Shown piece by piece: positions 21,990-34,600 of a stretch of 64,000 bases of DNA. The notes below the pieces were generated by a model, which worked only from the letters and a program-made list of their open reading frames with translations, was not told where the DNA came from and did not search any database. The stretch is from the NCBI RefSeq assembly GCF_029962835.1, contig NC_080582.1, forward strand, positions 22,452,032 to 22,516,031, read 5' to 3'. Every line of letters begins with the position of its first letter. Position 1 is the stretch's first letter. The position numbers were made by a program, and so were the translations under genes. The stretch comes from Magnolia sinica. Its lineage: Eukaryota; Streptophyta; Magnoliopsida; Magnoliales; Magnoliaceae.

Positions 21990-24560
21990 ATGGAGGAATG
22001 CAATGTTTGATTGGGATATGCAACAAATGGATTCAATCATTTTGGTAACAAGAACGATGCACAAAGTTGTTGGCCTGTTATGATTGTTCTGTACAATCTA
22101 CCTCCATCTTTATGTATGCAAAATGAGTTTACGATATTGATACTATTGATTCTCAGAAAAAATGGTCAAGGACATGACATTGGCGTGTCGCTGATTACAG
22201 AATCGAATGATTTGTGGTACTTTGAAAATGAAACATATGACTCTAAATAAGAGTATGTTTACTATGAAAGCGATCCTTTTATAGGCTATTCATGATTAGT
22301 CACAGTACAGACATTTGTTGAGTTGTAGGACTGAAGGAAAGTATGGTAGTCCTGTATATAGAGAAATGACACAGTCAATGTGACTAAATCATGGAGGGAA
22401 GTTTGTATACATAGGACACAAAAAAAATATTTAAAAAAAAAAACCTAATGGAACCAAAGTGTCCTTTTAGAATGTAAAAATCACAATTTAATGAGGAGGA
22501 AGAACAGAGGAAACCGAGTCATCGTTTGAGTGGTGTTGAATTATTATACAAACTAGAAATTATTGAGACTGATTTTGAAAATGTAGCAGGCAAAAAGAGG
22601 AAAAGTTTGGCATATATGATGAAACTCTATGATAAAAGAAATCAATCTTTGACTTGTTATACTAGAAGGTGCATAAGTCAATATTCTATTTGTTATACAT
22701 GATCTTATTTATTACCTGTTTGTTTTTTGGTTTTTAATAATTCTCTAAGACCTATATATCATATCAATCTTATATGATATGTCTATTCGCCACAATCTAA
22801 ATATGATGTACATTGAAAAATAATATGGCAGAAAACCTCATTGCAACAGTCATGAACACAAAGGATAAGACTAAGGATGGTCGTAAAGCCTGCTTAAATC
22901 TAAAAGAAATAAAGACAAAGAGACAATTGTGATTGGTGACTGTTAACGATACTAAGGTTTTACCTAAAGTTCCTTATGAATTGTCTTAGTCAGAGAAAAA
23001 ATTAATTTACAAAACCTTGTATAATTTGAATGTTCCTATTGGGTCTAGTTTGAATTGAAAACATAATATGAGCTTACAAATACTTCAACTGCAAAACTTA
23101 AAGTCACATGATTATCACATCTTGATACAACAATTACCACTAGTATTGTTAATGTATGCTTTGAAGTTACAAAAGCATAAACCATTATTGGCCACTTTTG
23201 ATATTTTTCAATATCTTATACTCGAACGTTATTCACCATAAGGAGCAACAAAAAATGAAAGATCAAATTGCAAAAACTATTTGTATCTTTAAAAAGTATT
23301 TGCTTCTTACATTTTTTTTTTTATTTCATGACACACCTCCTTGTGAACTTTGTGAAGGAGGCGCTCATATGAGGTCCCTTCTAAGGTAATTAAAACTTTG
23401 TGAACATTAGATGTATCCTTTCAAGAGGTAATTAAAAAATGTATCAATGTTTCATGAATAATTTTAAATATAATATGATTGTTATGACTTTAATCAGGAT
23501 GATGAAGAGTTATAAACAATACGTAGAGAATCAAACATTTCCAAAGGGTTCTATAATAGAATGATATCTCATGAAAGAAGTAATGATGTATTCCATGCAT
23601 TATATGATAGATGGTTTATGTAAATTAGGAAGTCACCGGCGAGGACATGGAACATTCATGGATGATGATGGTGAACTTGCATACCATGATGATAAAAATT
23701 GAAAGCCATACGTTCTAACTCCAGTGCAATGCCAGCAAGTGCGCAAATGGATTTTCAGGCAATCTGCTTCAAACACTGAGTAAGAGAAGTATGTTTTCAT
23801 CTAATATTTTTCATTTATATTGAATTTACACGTGCACATATGTATGCTTACATCTCAAAAGCACACTCACATTATGATTTACGAAAAGTATCAAGAATAT
23901 GTTCAAAGTCTTGTGCTTCAAAGATACTCATTAAGGGTTTATAATTGAAAGGTCACTCACAATTGGAGAAGCCAATAAATTATTTTCCATGGGTTAGACA
24001 ATAATTAGAAGATGAATCAAGTACTTCGATCACAAAGTGGCTTGTCGATGGCCCAATGTTAATATCATTTCATACAATGCTTACACGATTAATTGATATG
24101 TTTTCTATATATCGGAATATGAAATGAGCTCGTCGACACAAAACTCTAAGATTTTTATAAAGGTTGTAACTAGTTTCAAGTAAAGTGTTAAGGATACCAA
24201 TTTGATGGATGAAGAAGTCACTTATTACAACATTATCAAACCAATACTTGAATTAGACTACATTGACTTCAAGGAGACGATCATGTATTGTATTGGGTAC
24301 GTATAGATGACTTAAATGGATATTTAGTTGATCTAGAGACGAATTTGATATAAGTTAAACCTAGAGAGATTAATGCAAAATACTAAAGAAGATGACAAGC
24401 CTTTTATTCTTGCATCACAAGAAAATTAGGTCTTCTATTGCAAGGATTGTAGTAGACCTATGGATTCTTGGCATATTGTCTCCGGGATATCTATGTTTAT
24501 GAAGATCGGTTAGCTTTTTATGGTAATGATGAATGCGAATCCTTTAATATAAGCACTACG
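21990..24560 (+). pseudogene. CACTA (En/Spm) tnp2-type transposase, decayed
   Basis: Successive blocks match the order of plant CACTA tnp2 proteins. 'YATNGFNHFGNKNDAQSCWP' with 'VLYNLPPSLCMQNEF' lies near 22020. 'IRHNLNMMYIEK' (family: RHNLDVMHIEKN) is near 22780. 'LKSHDYHILIQQLLP'-like sequence is near 23100. 'YVENQTFPKGSI' is near 23520. 'EEVTYYNIIKPILELDY' is near 24210 and 'KPFILASQEN' near 24390. The frame changes and stops many times between blocks, and AT-rich drift is strong, so it cannot encode an active transposase. The protein would normally cut CACTA elements out by recognising their termini; no matched termini are found around it. Confidence 0.8.
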
Positions 24561-24654
24561 AGAATATGTCACAAAAGACAACGATGAAATTTATTGTATT
24601 ACATCAAACATGTAACTGAATTTACTCAAAAGAGAGATGTGGAAATGGAAATGA

Positions 24655-26420
24655 ACTACAATGACCTAATTTTATCATGATCCATGATAAGTATGTAGGC
24701 AGTTCTCTCATTGTTTACGGAGTTTAGGAAAAAAAAAGAAGAGACAAACCATTACCACTTGAATGATTGGATTAATCCAGGTATTATTGTAATGAATACA
24801 TGTAATATCTACTAGTTCTTATTGTTTTTAAAAAATGATGCTAACAATTTACCTTTTTCATTTCAGGCAATCATTTGGAATGGATAATGTAGGAAAAGCT
24901 CGAAGAAGTCAATTTTCTCATCTTATGTTCACTTCTATTACCACAACAGTCTTGGAAAGTATATTTAATTGTACTTTATTAAATCTTTTTTACAGAAATT
25001 TTTGTAGATTTTTGTTTCATGTTATGATAATCTAAGATACTAATAAAATAATATAGTTGTTCATAGTCAAGGTTGGGATGATCAAAAAATAAGTATAGAA
25101 TTCAGTACTAGTTTGGCTCAAGTAGTCATTGAAGGATTGCATGGTACTACTTGTAACTCCATGAAAGATACTAACACCATGCACATGTACTCCTTGTAAG
25201 TCCGTGAAAGAAAAATAATCTTTTAGAATTTCAATATACTTTAATTGCATTGTATTTTATTTGATTTGAAAAAGAAAAAATAGTGGATTATTGTGATTTT
25301 AGATTATATAAAATGCATTTAACAAGTGTATAGTGGATTATGTATTTATGGATTTGTGATTAGATATTTTGGATTTCTAATTTCTCTTTTTCCGGACGTG
25401 CCTTCTAGTTCTTTATTGTCATTTCAAAGCTGAGTACAATTTATTTTGGTAGTGAGTGTATGGTTTATGAAAAATGTGTGATTAATGGCATGGATCATCT
25501 TCCACTAACGAAATGGATAATAATAGTTCTTATCATTCGTTCCTTCACTGAAACATGGTCGGCATCTTCCACTGCAGATCCGTCATCGCCATCAATGGTA
25601 ACCGGCTTTGAATCGATAGTCAAGAAATACGAAGGCATGTCTGAAAAAAAGAAAGATGAACTACAGTGATTTGATCTTATCACAATGATAAGTATATAGG
25701 CAACTTTCGTTGGTTATAGAGAGTCTAGTCAAAATAAAAAATTAAAACTTAAACCCTCACTATGAACTAGTTGCACTAAAATTGCATGTCTTTTTTGTTG
25801 CATTTGGGTGCACTGTTTAGATTGAATTGTATTAATTAATTTGTGAAAATGACCAAATTGTAAATACTTAAGCATTCTCATTATTGGACCCTTTACTTAA
25901 CATTTAGGGGATGTTTGGTTTTCCACTTACAACCGTAATTGTAAATGGCTCATGATTATTTACTTTTGTTATTTGATTGTCACATCATATGCATTTGACT
26001 ATAATGATGATTTTGTTACATTATTTGTTTTACTTTAAAATTACCCTAAAAATGGTGGTTTTGTAAGGTAAAAAAAATGTAATAATTACATTTTACTTTA
26101 CCTCCGTTTATAAGTGTATTTGACACTTGATCCATGGGTCATAATTCTTTATTAAAAAATGCCTATAAAATGGTAATAATTTCTCATTTACCTTACATTT
26201 TACCGAAAATTGAAAAATTAAACAAGTCCTTAATGTATGAGTTTGTGTCATTTCTGAATGTCTGTGTAAGAAAAAGAAACTTTCAAAATTTGGATATACT
26301 TTAATTGCACTATATTTTGTTTGATTTGATAATGAAAAAGCAATGTAATATAATTATTTTAGATTGTATAAAATGTGTTTATCAAGTATATAGTGGATTA
26401 TAGTAATTTTATATAAAGAA
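24655..26420. repeat. ~1 kb tandem duplication downstream of the CACTA remnant
   Basis: A block at 24655-24730 ('CTACAATGACC...ATGATAAGTATGTAGGCA') recurs at 25660-25735. A block at 25200-25365 ('CTTTAATTGCATTGTATTTT', 'AGTGTATAGTGGATTAT') recurs at 26262-26402. The order is kept and the offset is about 1.0 kb. It probably represents duplicated CACTA 3' sequence. A short frame at 25460-25669 within it is not recognised. Confidence 0.55.
25912..26235. repeat. Possible hAT-like MITE
   Basis: It starts TTAGGGGATGTTTGGTTTTC and ends with a related inverted sequence (reverse complement TTAAGGACTTGTTTAATTTT). The interior is AT-rich with alternating 'AATTACATTTTAC' and 'GTAATAATT' motifs. The ends match only partly and no clean 8-bp duplication is seen, so this is tentative. 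It lies inside the second copy of the ~1 kb duplication and accounts for part of that copy's greater length. Confidence 0.4.
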
Positions 26421-26489
26421 AAGTTGTTTATTAGGTATATGGCCATATCGGTGCTTAAACTTCAGCAAATTTTCATCATTTTTTTTTAA

Positions 26490-26870
26490 TATCTAAAAAA
26501 GATTCGACGACCTAGAGCCGTTGACTATAAAAAATAAAAAATAAATAAAAAATCAGCCCAGAACGACAGCTCCTAGTCGTCGAGTAATGAGCCATGAATG
26601 ACGACTTCAGATCGTCAAATTTAGTCCCCACCAACACATCCAATGACTCTAAGCTGCGGAAAAATAATTGGCGGCTTACCAACGTTTCTTAACCGCTGAA
26701 TTATTTCTTTGTCGAGACTTTTATTTGACGGATTGTCCGAACTGACAAAAACAATAAGGTGGTTTTGAGCTGTCGAATTTTGTTTTCAAACTCAAAATTT
26801 TCGACGGCCCTTCTCGATGCCCATATCTATCGAATTTCTACAAATTCAATGGCGGGCCTTTTTCACATAA
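26490..26870. other. CACTA-like subterminal sequence
   Basis: Short CGACG-containing motifs in both orientations ('ATTCGACGACC', 'CGTCGAGTAATG', 'TTTGACGGATTG', 'TTTTCGACGGCCC') are spread over about 380 bases. Such repeats are typical just inside CACTA termini. No TAGTG terminus is found at the outer edge. Confidence 0.35.
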
Positions 26871-26928
26871 TATCTACTTTAGAATGGCATACCAGAATCC
26901 TATGCAACATCAGCCTAGTGCATAGGTT

Positions 26929-27436
26929 TGGCTAGTGATCCAGCACCATCCATCTAGCTAGTGTCAAAACCCTATGGGCCCCATCATGATGTATTGTTTT
27001 ATTCATGATCTCCATCCAATTTTCCAAGCGCATTTTAGGCATGAGCCCAAAAATAGGTAGATCTAAAGTTCAAGTGGACCACACAAGAAATAGTAGGGAT
27101 TGAACGCTTACTGTTGAAAACTTCCCAGGAGTGACAAGTTTTTTAGATCGAGTTGGTATTTGTGTTTTCCTTTCATCCAGCTCCGTGTGACCTTATGAAC
27201 TTATTGAATGACAAATAAACATCACTATAGGCCCTATAAAGATTTCAACGGTGGACATCATTCTCCCATTGTTTCATATGGTGTGGTTCACTTTAGCATT
27301 GGATTGGCCTCATTTTGGCTCATGCCCTAAAATAAGCTAGAAAAATGGATGGAGGGCGAGAATAAACATCTACATCATGGTGGGGCCCACAAAGTTTTGA
27401 CACCAACTAGCTGGTTGGTGTTGGGATCACCAGCCA
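26929..27436. repeat. Palindromic MITE
   Basis: The left arm, 'TGGCTAGTGATCC' ... 'GTGTCAAAACCCTATGGGCC', pairs with the right arm 'GGGCCCACAAAGTTTTGACAC' region ... 'GGGATCACCAGCCA'. The inner blocks ('CATGATGTA', 'GCATGAGCCC', 'CAAGTGGACCACAC') are those of the other palindromic elements. Arms are about 240 bases with the centre near 27170. Confidence 0.7.
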
Positions 27437-27439
27437 TAT

Positions 27440-27970
27440 TGCGTCTTCCTGAACACCTAAGCTTTATGGGTGCAATATGTTGCATATGTAAATTAATCCA
27501 CTTTGCCCATCAAGTGAGCTTCTTGATTTCGGGTGATGGGGCAAACAAAACTTAGCAAAATCCACAACTCAGGTGGGCCACACCACAGAACAATGAGGAT
27601 GGGGTAGAGCCAATTATTTATTTACAGGGCCTCTTACGATTTTTTAAAACACAACATAAGACATAAGTTTTTAAGATTCTAGATTTCAAAATTTCGAGTT
27701 TCTATTAAAATAAAAATAACTCATATTATCTACTTTAATCAAGTCATTGAGAAAACTATTGGATTATCAATTCCAACCCTTCAAAGTCTCTCCCAAATTA
27801 TCTTAGATGAAGGAGAGGTTGAGAGACAACATGTCAACCTTAGACTAAGGCCAGGGAAGACGTAGTGAGCCATCTATGGATGGACCCCACCTCTCTCTCT
27901 CTCTCTAGGTGACGCCCAAGGGGTGACCAAGCCAGGGCTCTCGCTACCCACCATCTTACTCTAGGATAAT
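27440..27970. other. No gene recognised
   Basis: Ordinary AT-rich sequence with a short CT run near 27890. The last bases (about 27950-27975) are the left half of a degenerate repeat that resumes at 33722 on the other side of LTR copy B. Confidence 0.4.
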
Positions 27971-29764
27971 ATTTATGTCACGCCCCAAACTTGAAAACCG
28001 GGCTCACAAAATTTTCGATCGCCAAATCCGGTGTCGACAGCCTCCGTAGTACCCCATTCTCGGCTCCCAGCGCGCAAGCACCAGATTCTGATCTTGGGAT
28101 CCTACAAAGAGGATTTTCCAATGTACATTTATCTCATAAGAAGCATAACCACAAGTTTACCTAAATCATAAAGGCAACATCATCATCACATATCCATTAA
28201 TATAAATATTTGAATACAATGCTGAAAGGAAAATACATATATCGAAAATCAAAGACCGCTGTGAGCCCCATGCTCAGCGCTGCTGCAACCTAATGCCACC
28301 TACACGCATCTATCATGCATAAGCTTATAGAAAGCTTAATGGGTGGTGAAAGTGTGTGTGCAAGATAAGTGTCAAGTAAGCAATATCAAAATAATCAGAG
28401 TAAGCAGAAATACTGATAAGTCCATGAGTCATACAATATCAGAGTACGCAATACAAATCAACTATGTAAATAAGGAGTCATAGAGAGAAAAATATCAGAT
28501 GCCGAGGGTACAATGGAATATTTAAATCCTACTAAGTCCATCTAGGCCATATAAGTACAAAAAATACATCAACCTAAAATGTCATATGCCTGCGGATACA
28601 ATATGCGATGCGAATGAAATGACCAAGCTGGAGTGTGAGGTTGGGATGATAGTACGTAGTATCGTAGGCTACAAGGTCCATCATAAGGGACTTCTATCCA
28701 AACCAGTCCCATATCTAAATTTGGATAGTCAGACTCAATGTGGTAAACCCCTTATCTCAAGTTTGTCGCCCGCCCAACCGAAATCCTAGCCATGCGAAGG
28801 TACACGTAACAACTGGTTACGCACCATCAGCCCAAGTGGATAATGAATTAATGAATGAATGAGTATGCAATTCCTACTCAATAAGTCCACATATCAGTAC
28901 GGTTCCTTTCTAAAAAATCACCGGGTTCTATTACACTCCAAACCAGATTGCCGCCCTATTACACGCAACAAGGTGAGTGGAAGAGACCTCACTATCCGCT
29001 TGCCAATATCGGGCCTGACTCGTTAATAACGGACCTATTCCTCGAGCTAGTCAGACTCAGCCTAGCATTACCCCCTTCTCTCGGGCAGGTAAGGTCGTAC
29101 CCCCTTCCAACCGACCACGACACAGTGGAAGATGAGGCTTAATGGTATACAGCTCTCATGCGCTCATGTATCCACTCAGTCTAGACGTTGGAGCAACCTC
29201 TGGAATCAAAAGGGTTTAGGGACTTTCACCCAGGGATATCTATAACACCCCATGTAAAACAGATTTTCGGTGTCCCATCTGGCCATCCATGAAATACCTG
29301 TAGAGGCCACGACCCTGATGTTGCTAGGGTGTATAATAATCACAACACACAATGCAAGATGCATGAGTCATACAATCCAGTCATGCATCAATCCTGCGCA
29401 TACCGTGTACTCATGTGAGACAATCTCCACCTATCAAAGAGTCTCATAACAACATGTCCAATGACATATGCAATTGTTAACCACATCTCATAATAAACAT
29501 ACAGATGATGCGTATGGGCATGTATCGTGATGCTATGCTGTCACATACTCATAATCGGTATCAATAACCGGTCTCGACAATCGGCCTCGACAATGTGGAC
29601 AATTAAACAACATTGCTCCCAAGGAGTGGCCCACATAGAGCCTAACATATAGTGGACCCATAGCCTCACATAAGAGCCTACTACACATCACGATGGGTTC
29701 CAAATACGGGCTACATATACATCACATTGGGCCTTAAACACAAGTCGCATATACATCATATAGG

Positions 29765-30405
29765 TCTCGACAATCGAAATCCGCCTCAACAATCGGAATT
29801 GACACTTGGAATCGGTCTCGACAATCGGAATGGGCCTATACAATCGGCCTCGACAATCGGAATCGGCCTCGATACTCAGCATTGACAATCGGAATCGGCT
29901 TATACAATCGATTTCGACAAATCGAAATCGGCCTCGACAATCGGAACTGGCTTATACAATCGGCCTTAACAAATCAGAATCGGCCTCGATACTCGGCCTC
30001 GACAATCGGAATTAGCCTATACAATTGGCCTCGACAAATCGGAATTGGCCTCGATACTCGGCCTCGACAATCGGAATCGGCCTTGATACTCGGCCTTGAC
30101 AATCGGAATCGGTCTATACAATTGGCCTTGACAAACCGGAATTGGCCTCGATACTCGACCTCGATATTTGGCCTCGATAATCGGAATCGGCCTCGACAAA
30201 TCGGAATCGGCCTATACAATCAGCCTCGACAAATCGGAATCAGCCTCGATACTCAGCCTTGACAATCGGAATCGGCCTATACAAATCGAAATCAGCCTCG
30301 ATACTCGGCCTCAACAAATCAGAATCAGCCTCGATACTCAGCCTTGACAATCGGAATCGGCCTATACAATCGGCCTCGACAATCGAAATCGGCCTCGACG
30401 CAAGG
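29765..30405. repeat. CGATTGCC-type satellite (array 3, copy B, reverse complement)
   Basis: Tandem 'CAATCGGAATCGGCCTCGA', 'ATACTCGGCCTCGACAATCG' and 'CCTATACAATCGGCCTCGAC' units. It is the reverse complement of the array at 8820-9770 but shorter and with a less regular period. It is flanked by short GGCCCAT-type stretches as in copy A. Confidence 0.75.
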
Positions 30406-30639
30406 CAAGGTCCATAAATGGACGGCCAATGATAGATCAAACAATATCAATGGGGCCCAATAATTTGGGTTAACCCACTAGAGAATGATGAGAATGAGTC
30501 TAAACAGGCCTAAGGAAAGGTCACAATGTGGACTTTTAACCATCACTGCCCATCAATGTGGATATTTAACTAACATTGCTCCCAAGGAGTGGTCCACATA
30601 GGGCCAAACATATAGTGGGCCCATAGCCTCACACAAGGG

Positions 30640-30960
30640 CCTAATACACGTCACAATGGGTCGCATTCATGAGCCGAAAATACATCACAATGGGCCTCAT
30701 CACATGGCTTAATATACATCAAGTCGGCTACATCAATGGGCCGCACTAATGGGCCTCATACACATCAAGTGGGCTACATCAATAGGCCACACTAATGGGC
30801 CTCATACACATCAAGTGGGCTACATCAATGGGCCATAAATATACAACAGGTGGGCCCTGCACATGGGCCTTATACATAATAATGGGCCCCATCACTTGTA
30901 CACCACATTAGACCTCATATATAAGCCTCAAATATACATCATAGGTGGGCCCTATCACAT
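30640..30960. repeat. ~38-bp array, CATCACAATGGGCC (array 2, copy B)
   Basis: Repeats such as 'ATACATCACAATGGGCCTC' and 'CACATCAAGTGGGCTACATC'. The reverse complement is the GGCCCATTGTGATGTAT array of copy A. Confidence 0.65.
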
Positions 30961-31039
30961 AGCCAGGCGGTGTGGATGAATCACATCCATCAAGGTGGGA
31001 TCGGTAGAAAGACGGCGTGGACATAAAATACAAACATCA

Positions 31040-32760
31040 TGGTGGAGTCCTCATCACCGTCCAAACACGTCCAGCACCGTCCAGATCATCTGAACGGTGT
31101 GGATGAACAACTGCATCACGGTGAGGCAACACGGCACCATCCAAACTGCTTAGCACAGATGGACAGAGTAAATATAATACATACATCAAGTCAGGGCCCC
31201 ACCATCCTTGTGGATGGTGGTGGATGGAGCATGTACATTGTGCGCCCAGCACAGATGGACGGTGTGATGGACGGTGTGAATGCGATACATGCATAAAGTT
31301 GGGGTCCTACAGTGGGACGGCTTGGATAAAACCCATACCTCATGGTGGGGTCCACGCATGTGGATAGTGTAGATCAACAACACATACATCATGCATGGGA
31401 CCCACAGAACTTACTGACATCACAGCAGCTGCCAACTGCGTGGGTCCCATTGTTTCGTGGTGTGGACGGTAAAGATGAAACTCAACCAGCAGCGTCCCAC
31501 CTGATTGGATGGCTGGATGTAAAATAGATGGACTGCATGAGTGCAGAACAAGTGGACGACGTGGATCCATACGTCCAGGTGGTCCCTACTGTCCAGATCA
31601 TCGGACGGTGTAGATATAAGACACATACAACACGTGTGGGTCCCACACGGAATGGCTGTGTGGATTCAATGCAAGCTCCACGGTCAGACCCACATAACTT
31701 GCTACCGCTTCAATACTGACCCACCGTCCAAGACGGACGGTGTAGATATGCATTCAACAAAGGGTCCCACCCCACACGTGTCACACGTGTGGGCGGGTCC
31801 CACACCACATGAAGAATGGCTGGATGGTATGCATATACATACATCAAGGCTGGAAGCGTCCCACTGTCCAGAGTACTGGATAGTGCGGATGCAGAATATA
31901 TGCATAAGGTGGCCCCACCCTCACATGTGCCACGTGTGTGAGGTGGGCCTGACATCCAAAGAGAGTGGGCGGGTGGTATGTATATAACACATATACCCTG
32001 GGGTCCCACTGTCCTGGCATATGGACGATGAGGATATATAATAAATGCATCAGGGTGGGTCCCACGTGGGGCCCACCAAATATATCTGTATTCATTACAT
32101 ATATATTATATTATATTATAGTATATACCCGATATATATATATATATATATAGATGTATATATATATATATATTATATTATATTATATTATATTATAATA
32201 AACAATAACGTCCAGGCCCTGGACGGCCTGTTTGAAACATCAATATCGGTGGGTCCCACGTCCCATACACGGACGGTGAGCTCAGCAGGTGGGTGTCCAC
32301 GTGGCCCACCAGTAAAGATGGATGGATGGTTTAGATATAACGCAGGCCTCGTGATCAGCCCACCGTCCAGAGGTCTGGACGGTGTGGATTTGAGGCACAT
32401 ACATCACGTTGGAGCCCACTGCACCGTCCTGGACGGTGGGGATACATAGCATGTGTATCAAGGTGGGCCCCACCGTTAGGATAAATGGATGGCTTAGATA
32501 AGGCACATACCCTACGTGGGATCCACACGTGTGAACCAACAAGCCTTAGAGAAAGCCGATATTTATATATATAATTTTTTTCCAATGTCCAGCAGCAACA
32601 ACTACTGGACGGTGTGCATTCAACACATGCAGATGGAGGGGTCCACATCAATGAACGAACGGGATACCACACACCGCATGATGGGGCCCACCACACTGAT
32701 GACATCAATATAGCAGCCAGAGCTGCTGGCTGTCCAGCAAATGGACGGCCCACAGCCACT
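31040..32760. repeat. CCGTCCA / TGGACGG dyad array (array 1, copy B)
   Basis: Units such as 'CACCGTCCAGATCATCTGAA' and 'CCGTCCAGAGGTCTGGACGG' alternate with 'ACATACATCA..GTGGGTCCCAC'. A (TA)n stretch interrupts it at about 32128-32175. Numerous overlapping frames on both strands are repeat artefacts. Confidence 0.7.
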
Positions 32761-33233
32761 CAAATACAAAGGTGGGTCTTACATCAAGCTGATACTTATA
32801 TTTCCCTTCATTCGGGCCTGTCCAGACGGACGGGTAGCAATCACGTCTGCTGGACAGTCCAGCAAGGTGGGCCTCATGATCGGACAGTCAGGATCACCTT
32901 TGAATCGTGGTGGCCACAAGACATCACAAAAAAAAGGAAGAGAGAGAGAGAGATTGGTATTTTAGAGGGACCCTGCCACTATGGGCCCCTCTTGTTACAA
33001 CACAAACATCAAGGTGGGTCCCACCATATGTGGGCCCTTAAAAGAGAAAATGTGGGTTTAAGATCACCCACCTTTGATCTCTTCTTCCTTTTTCCGCCAG
33101 CACGATGTAGAGCTCCAAGGGGACGATTTCAATGGTTGAGATGTTCTTTAGATGGTGGAGATGGGAGGTAGGAAGTGGTGGGCCACACAAAGCTCTCTCA
33201 TGGAGCTCTCATGGACATGGACTGCTTGGGGGG

Positions 33234-33237
<4 letters not shown>

Positions 33238-33285
<48 letters not shown>
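33238..33285. repeat. (GA)n microsatellite
   Basis: About 48 bases of GA inside LTR copy B. The matching position of copy A (about 6485-6525) has a shorter CT run, so the tract expanded after the copies separated. Confidence 0.9.
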
Positions 33286-33288
<3 letters not shown>

Positions 33289-33721
33289 GTGAGTGATGGG
33301 TGAGTGATGGGTGTACTTGGGTGTAAGGGAGAGAGTTGACTTTGGGTTTGCATGGGGATGGGTTGTACTTGACATATGAGGTGATGTGTACTTGATTGAT
33401 GGGATTGATGGGATTTGATGTGATGTTCTCTTGGATTTTGCAACGCGCGGTATTTTCTCGAACTAAACGTAGGTCCACATCTCCTGGCCTGGGTATCGCC
33501 TCAGCGCGCGAGACGCGGCGTCGGAACCAGGGCGACGGTGCGAGACGCGGCGTCGGAACCACGGTCGGAAGGGCACAAGTCTCGGGTCGCCCGACTCTGA
33601 TATATGAGACACGGCTCAGGATCGTGCACAAATAGCGGTAACGGATCACAAGTCACCAGAATTCAACTAGGAGGATAGCGGAAGCCTACAGAACGGTACG
33701 GTCTAGGATATGGGACTTACA

Positions 33722-34409
33722 ATTTATGCATAAGGAGTTATAGTTTCAAGAAGATACCAATTGTGGTACTCTACTACCCTATAATCTTCCTATAACCTCA
33801 TATTTAATCCAATCATTCTACTAACATCACCATCCATCATTGATCCAATACCCATGCAAACCATTGTCTTCCACCCTAAGTGACACTCATGGGGTAGGAC
33901 CTATACATAAGGAGTCGTGGTTTCAAGAAGACACCAATTATGATATTCTGCTATTTTATAGTCTTTCATATGCACACTACCTTAAAAATATAATTTTGCC
34001 TTCCCATATACCTCATATATAATTTAATCTTCTATTGTCATCACCATATACAATTGATTTTGATAGGATTTTATACAGAATGTAGGAGAATTAAATTTTT
34101 ATGGGAACAAAAAATGCACAATCCTATCTACCAGGACCTCCCAATGATATATACATCAAATTTCTAAAGGAATCTAAACGTAAAAGATCTTAACATATTA
34201 GTAAATGTGATTCAATGATGTAGAATACTCTTATTCTAATATCAACCCTCCAACCTAGGAGGATTATCCCTAATCTATCCTAGTACTGGAGAGATTAGGC
34301 AACCCAAAGCAACTCCTTTAGTAGGTACTAAGGAGAGCTCACAGCCATCTACAAAAGTGGCCCACATAGGAGATAAAGAAGTGGGAAGAAGGGAGAGGAA
34401 GATGAAGGT

Positions 34410-34455
<46 letters not shown>

Positions 34456-34600
34456 AGGGGGTGGAACATCCAAGGTTGCTCTAATGTTTTGCTTTAGGAT
34501 AGGATCTATATGTAAAGGAAGAAGTTAGGGTTTCAAGGAATTCCCAATATAGTACTTCACTACCCTACACACAATTTTTTAACCTATCGTGAGAGAAGTG
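33722..34600. repeat. Degenerate repeat, three copies of a CATAAGGAGT..TTTCAAGAA block
   Basis: 'GCATAAGGAGTTATAGTTTC' (33728), 'ACATAAGGAGTCGTGGTTTC' (33906) and 'TAAAGGAAGAAGTTAGGGTT' (34512) each precede 'AAGAAGAYACCAATT.TG' or a similar phrase and an 'ACTACCCTATA' block. The left half of the first copy is at about 27950, displaced by LTR copy B. A (CT)n tract lies at 34410-34455. Confidence 0.5.

Larger units (their letters stand above)
27976..33721 (+). mobile_element. ~5.7 kb solo-LTR-like unit, copy B (fossil)
   Basis: It begins TGTCACGCCCCAAACTTG and ends GGGACTTACA, flanked by a perfect 5-bp duplication ATTTA (27971-27975 and 33722-33726). It is collinear with copy A (6057-11978) read on the opposite strand: an opening 'CCGTAGTACCCCATTCTCGG' block, then array 3 (29765-30405), arrays 2 and 1, a zone with a GA tract (33238-33285), and the end. 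The two copies have diverged noticeably in unique and array parts, so neither is very recent; a date cannot be estimated from solo LTRs. No coding region is seen. Confidence 0.8.

Noticed and set aside
29882-30262. A 126-residue 'NRPRQSES'-type repetitive frame
   Set aside because: It is the satellite array read in frame; the reverse strand also stays open for the same reason.
31541-31987. A 148-residue open frame
   Set aside because: It is made of GTGGGTCCCAC/CCGTCC array units, with no recognisable protein fold.
32614-33171. A 185-residue open frame with a splice-like end
   Set aside because: It crosses the edge of the dyad array and the GA-rich zone of LTR copy B, and the matching position of copy A is not open.
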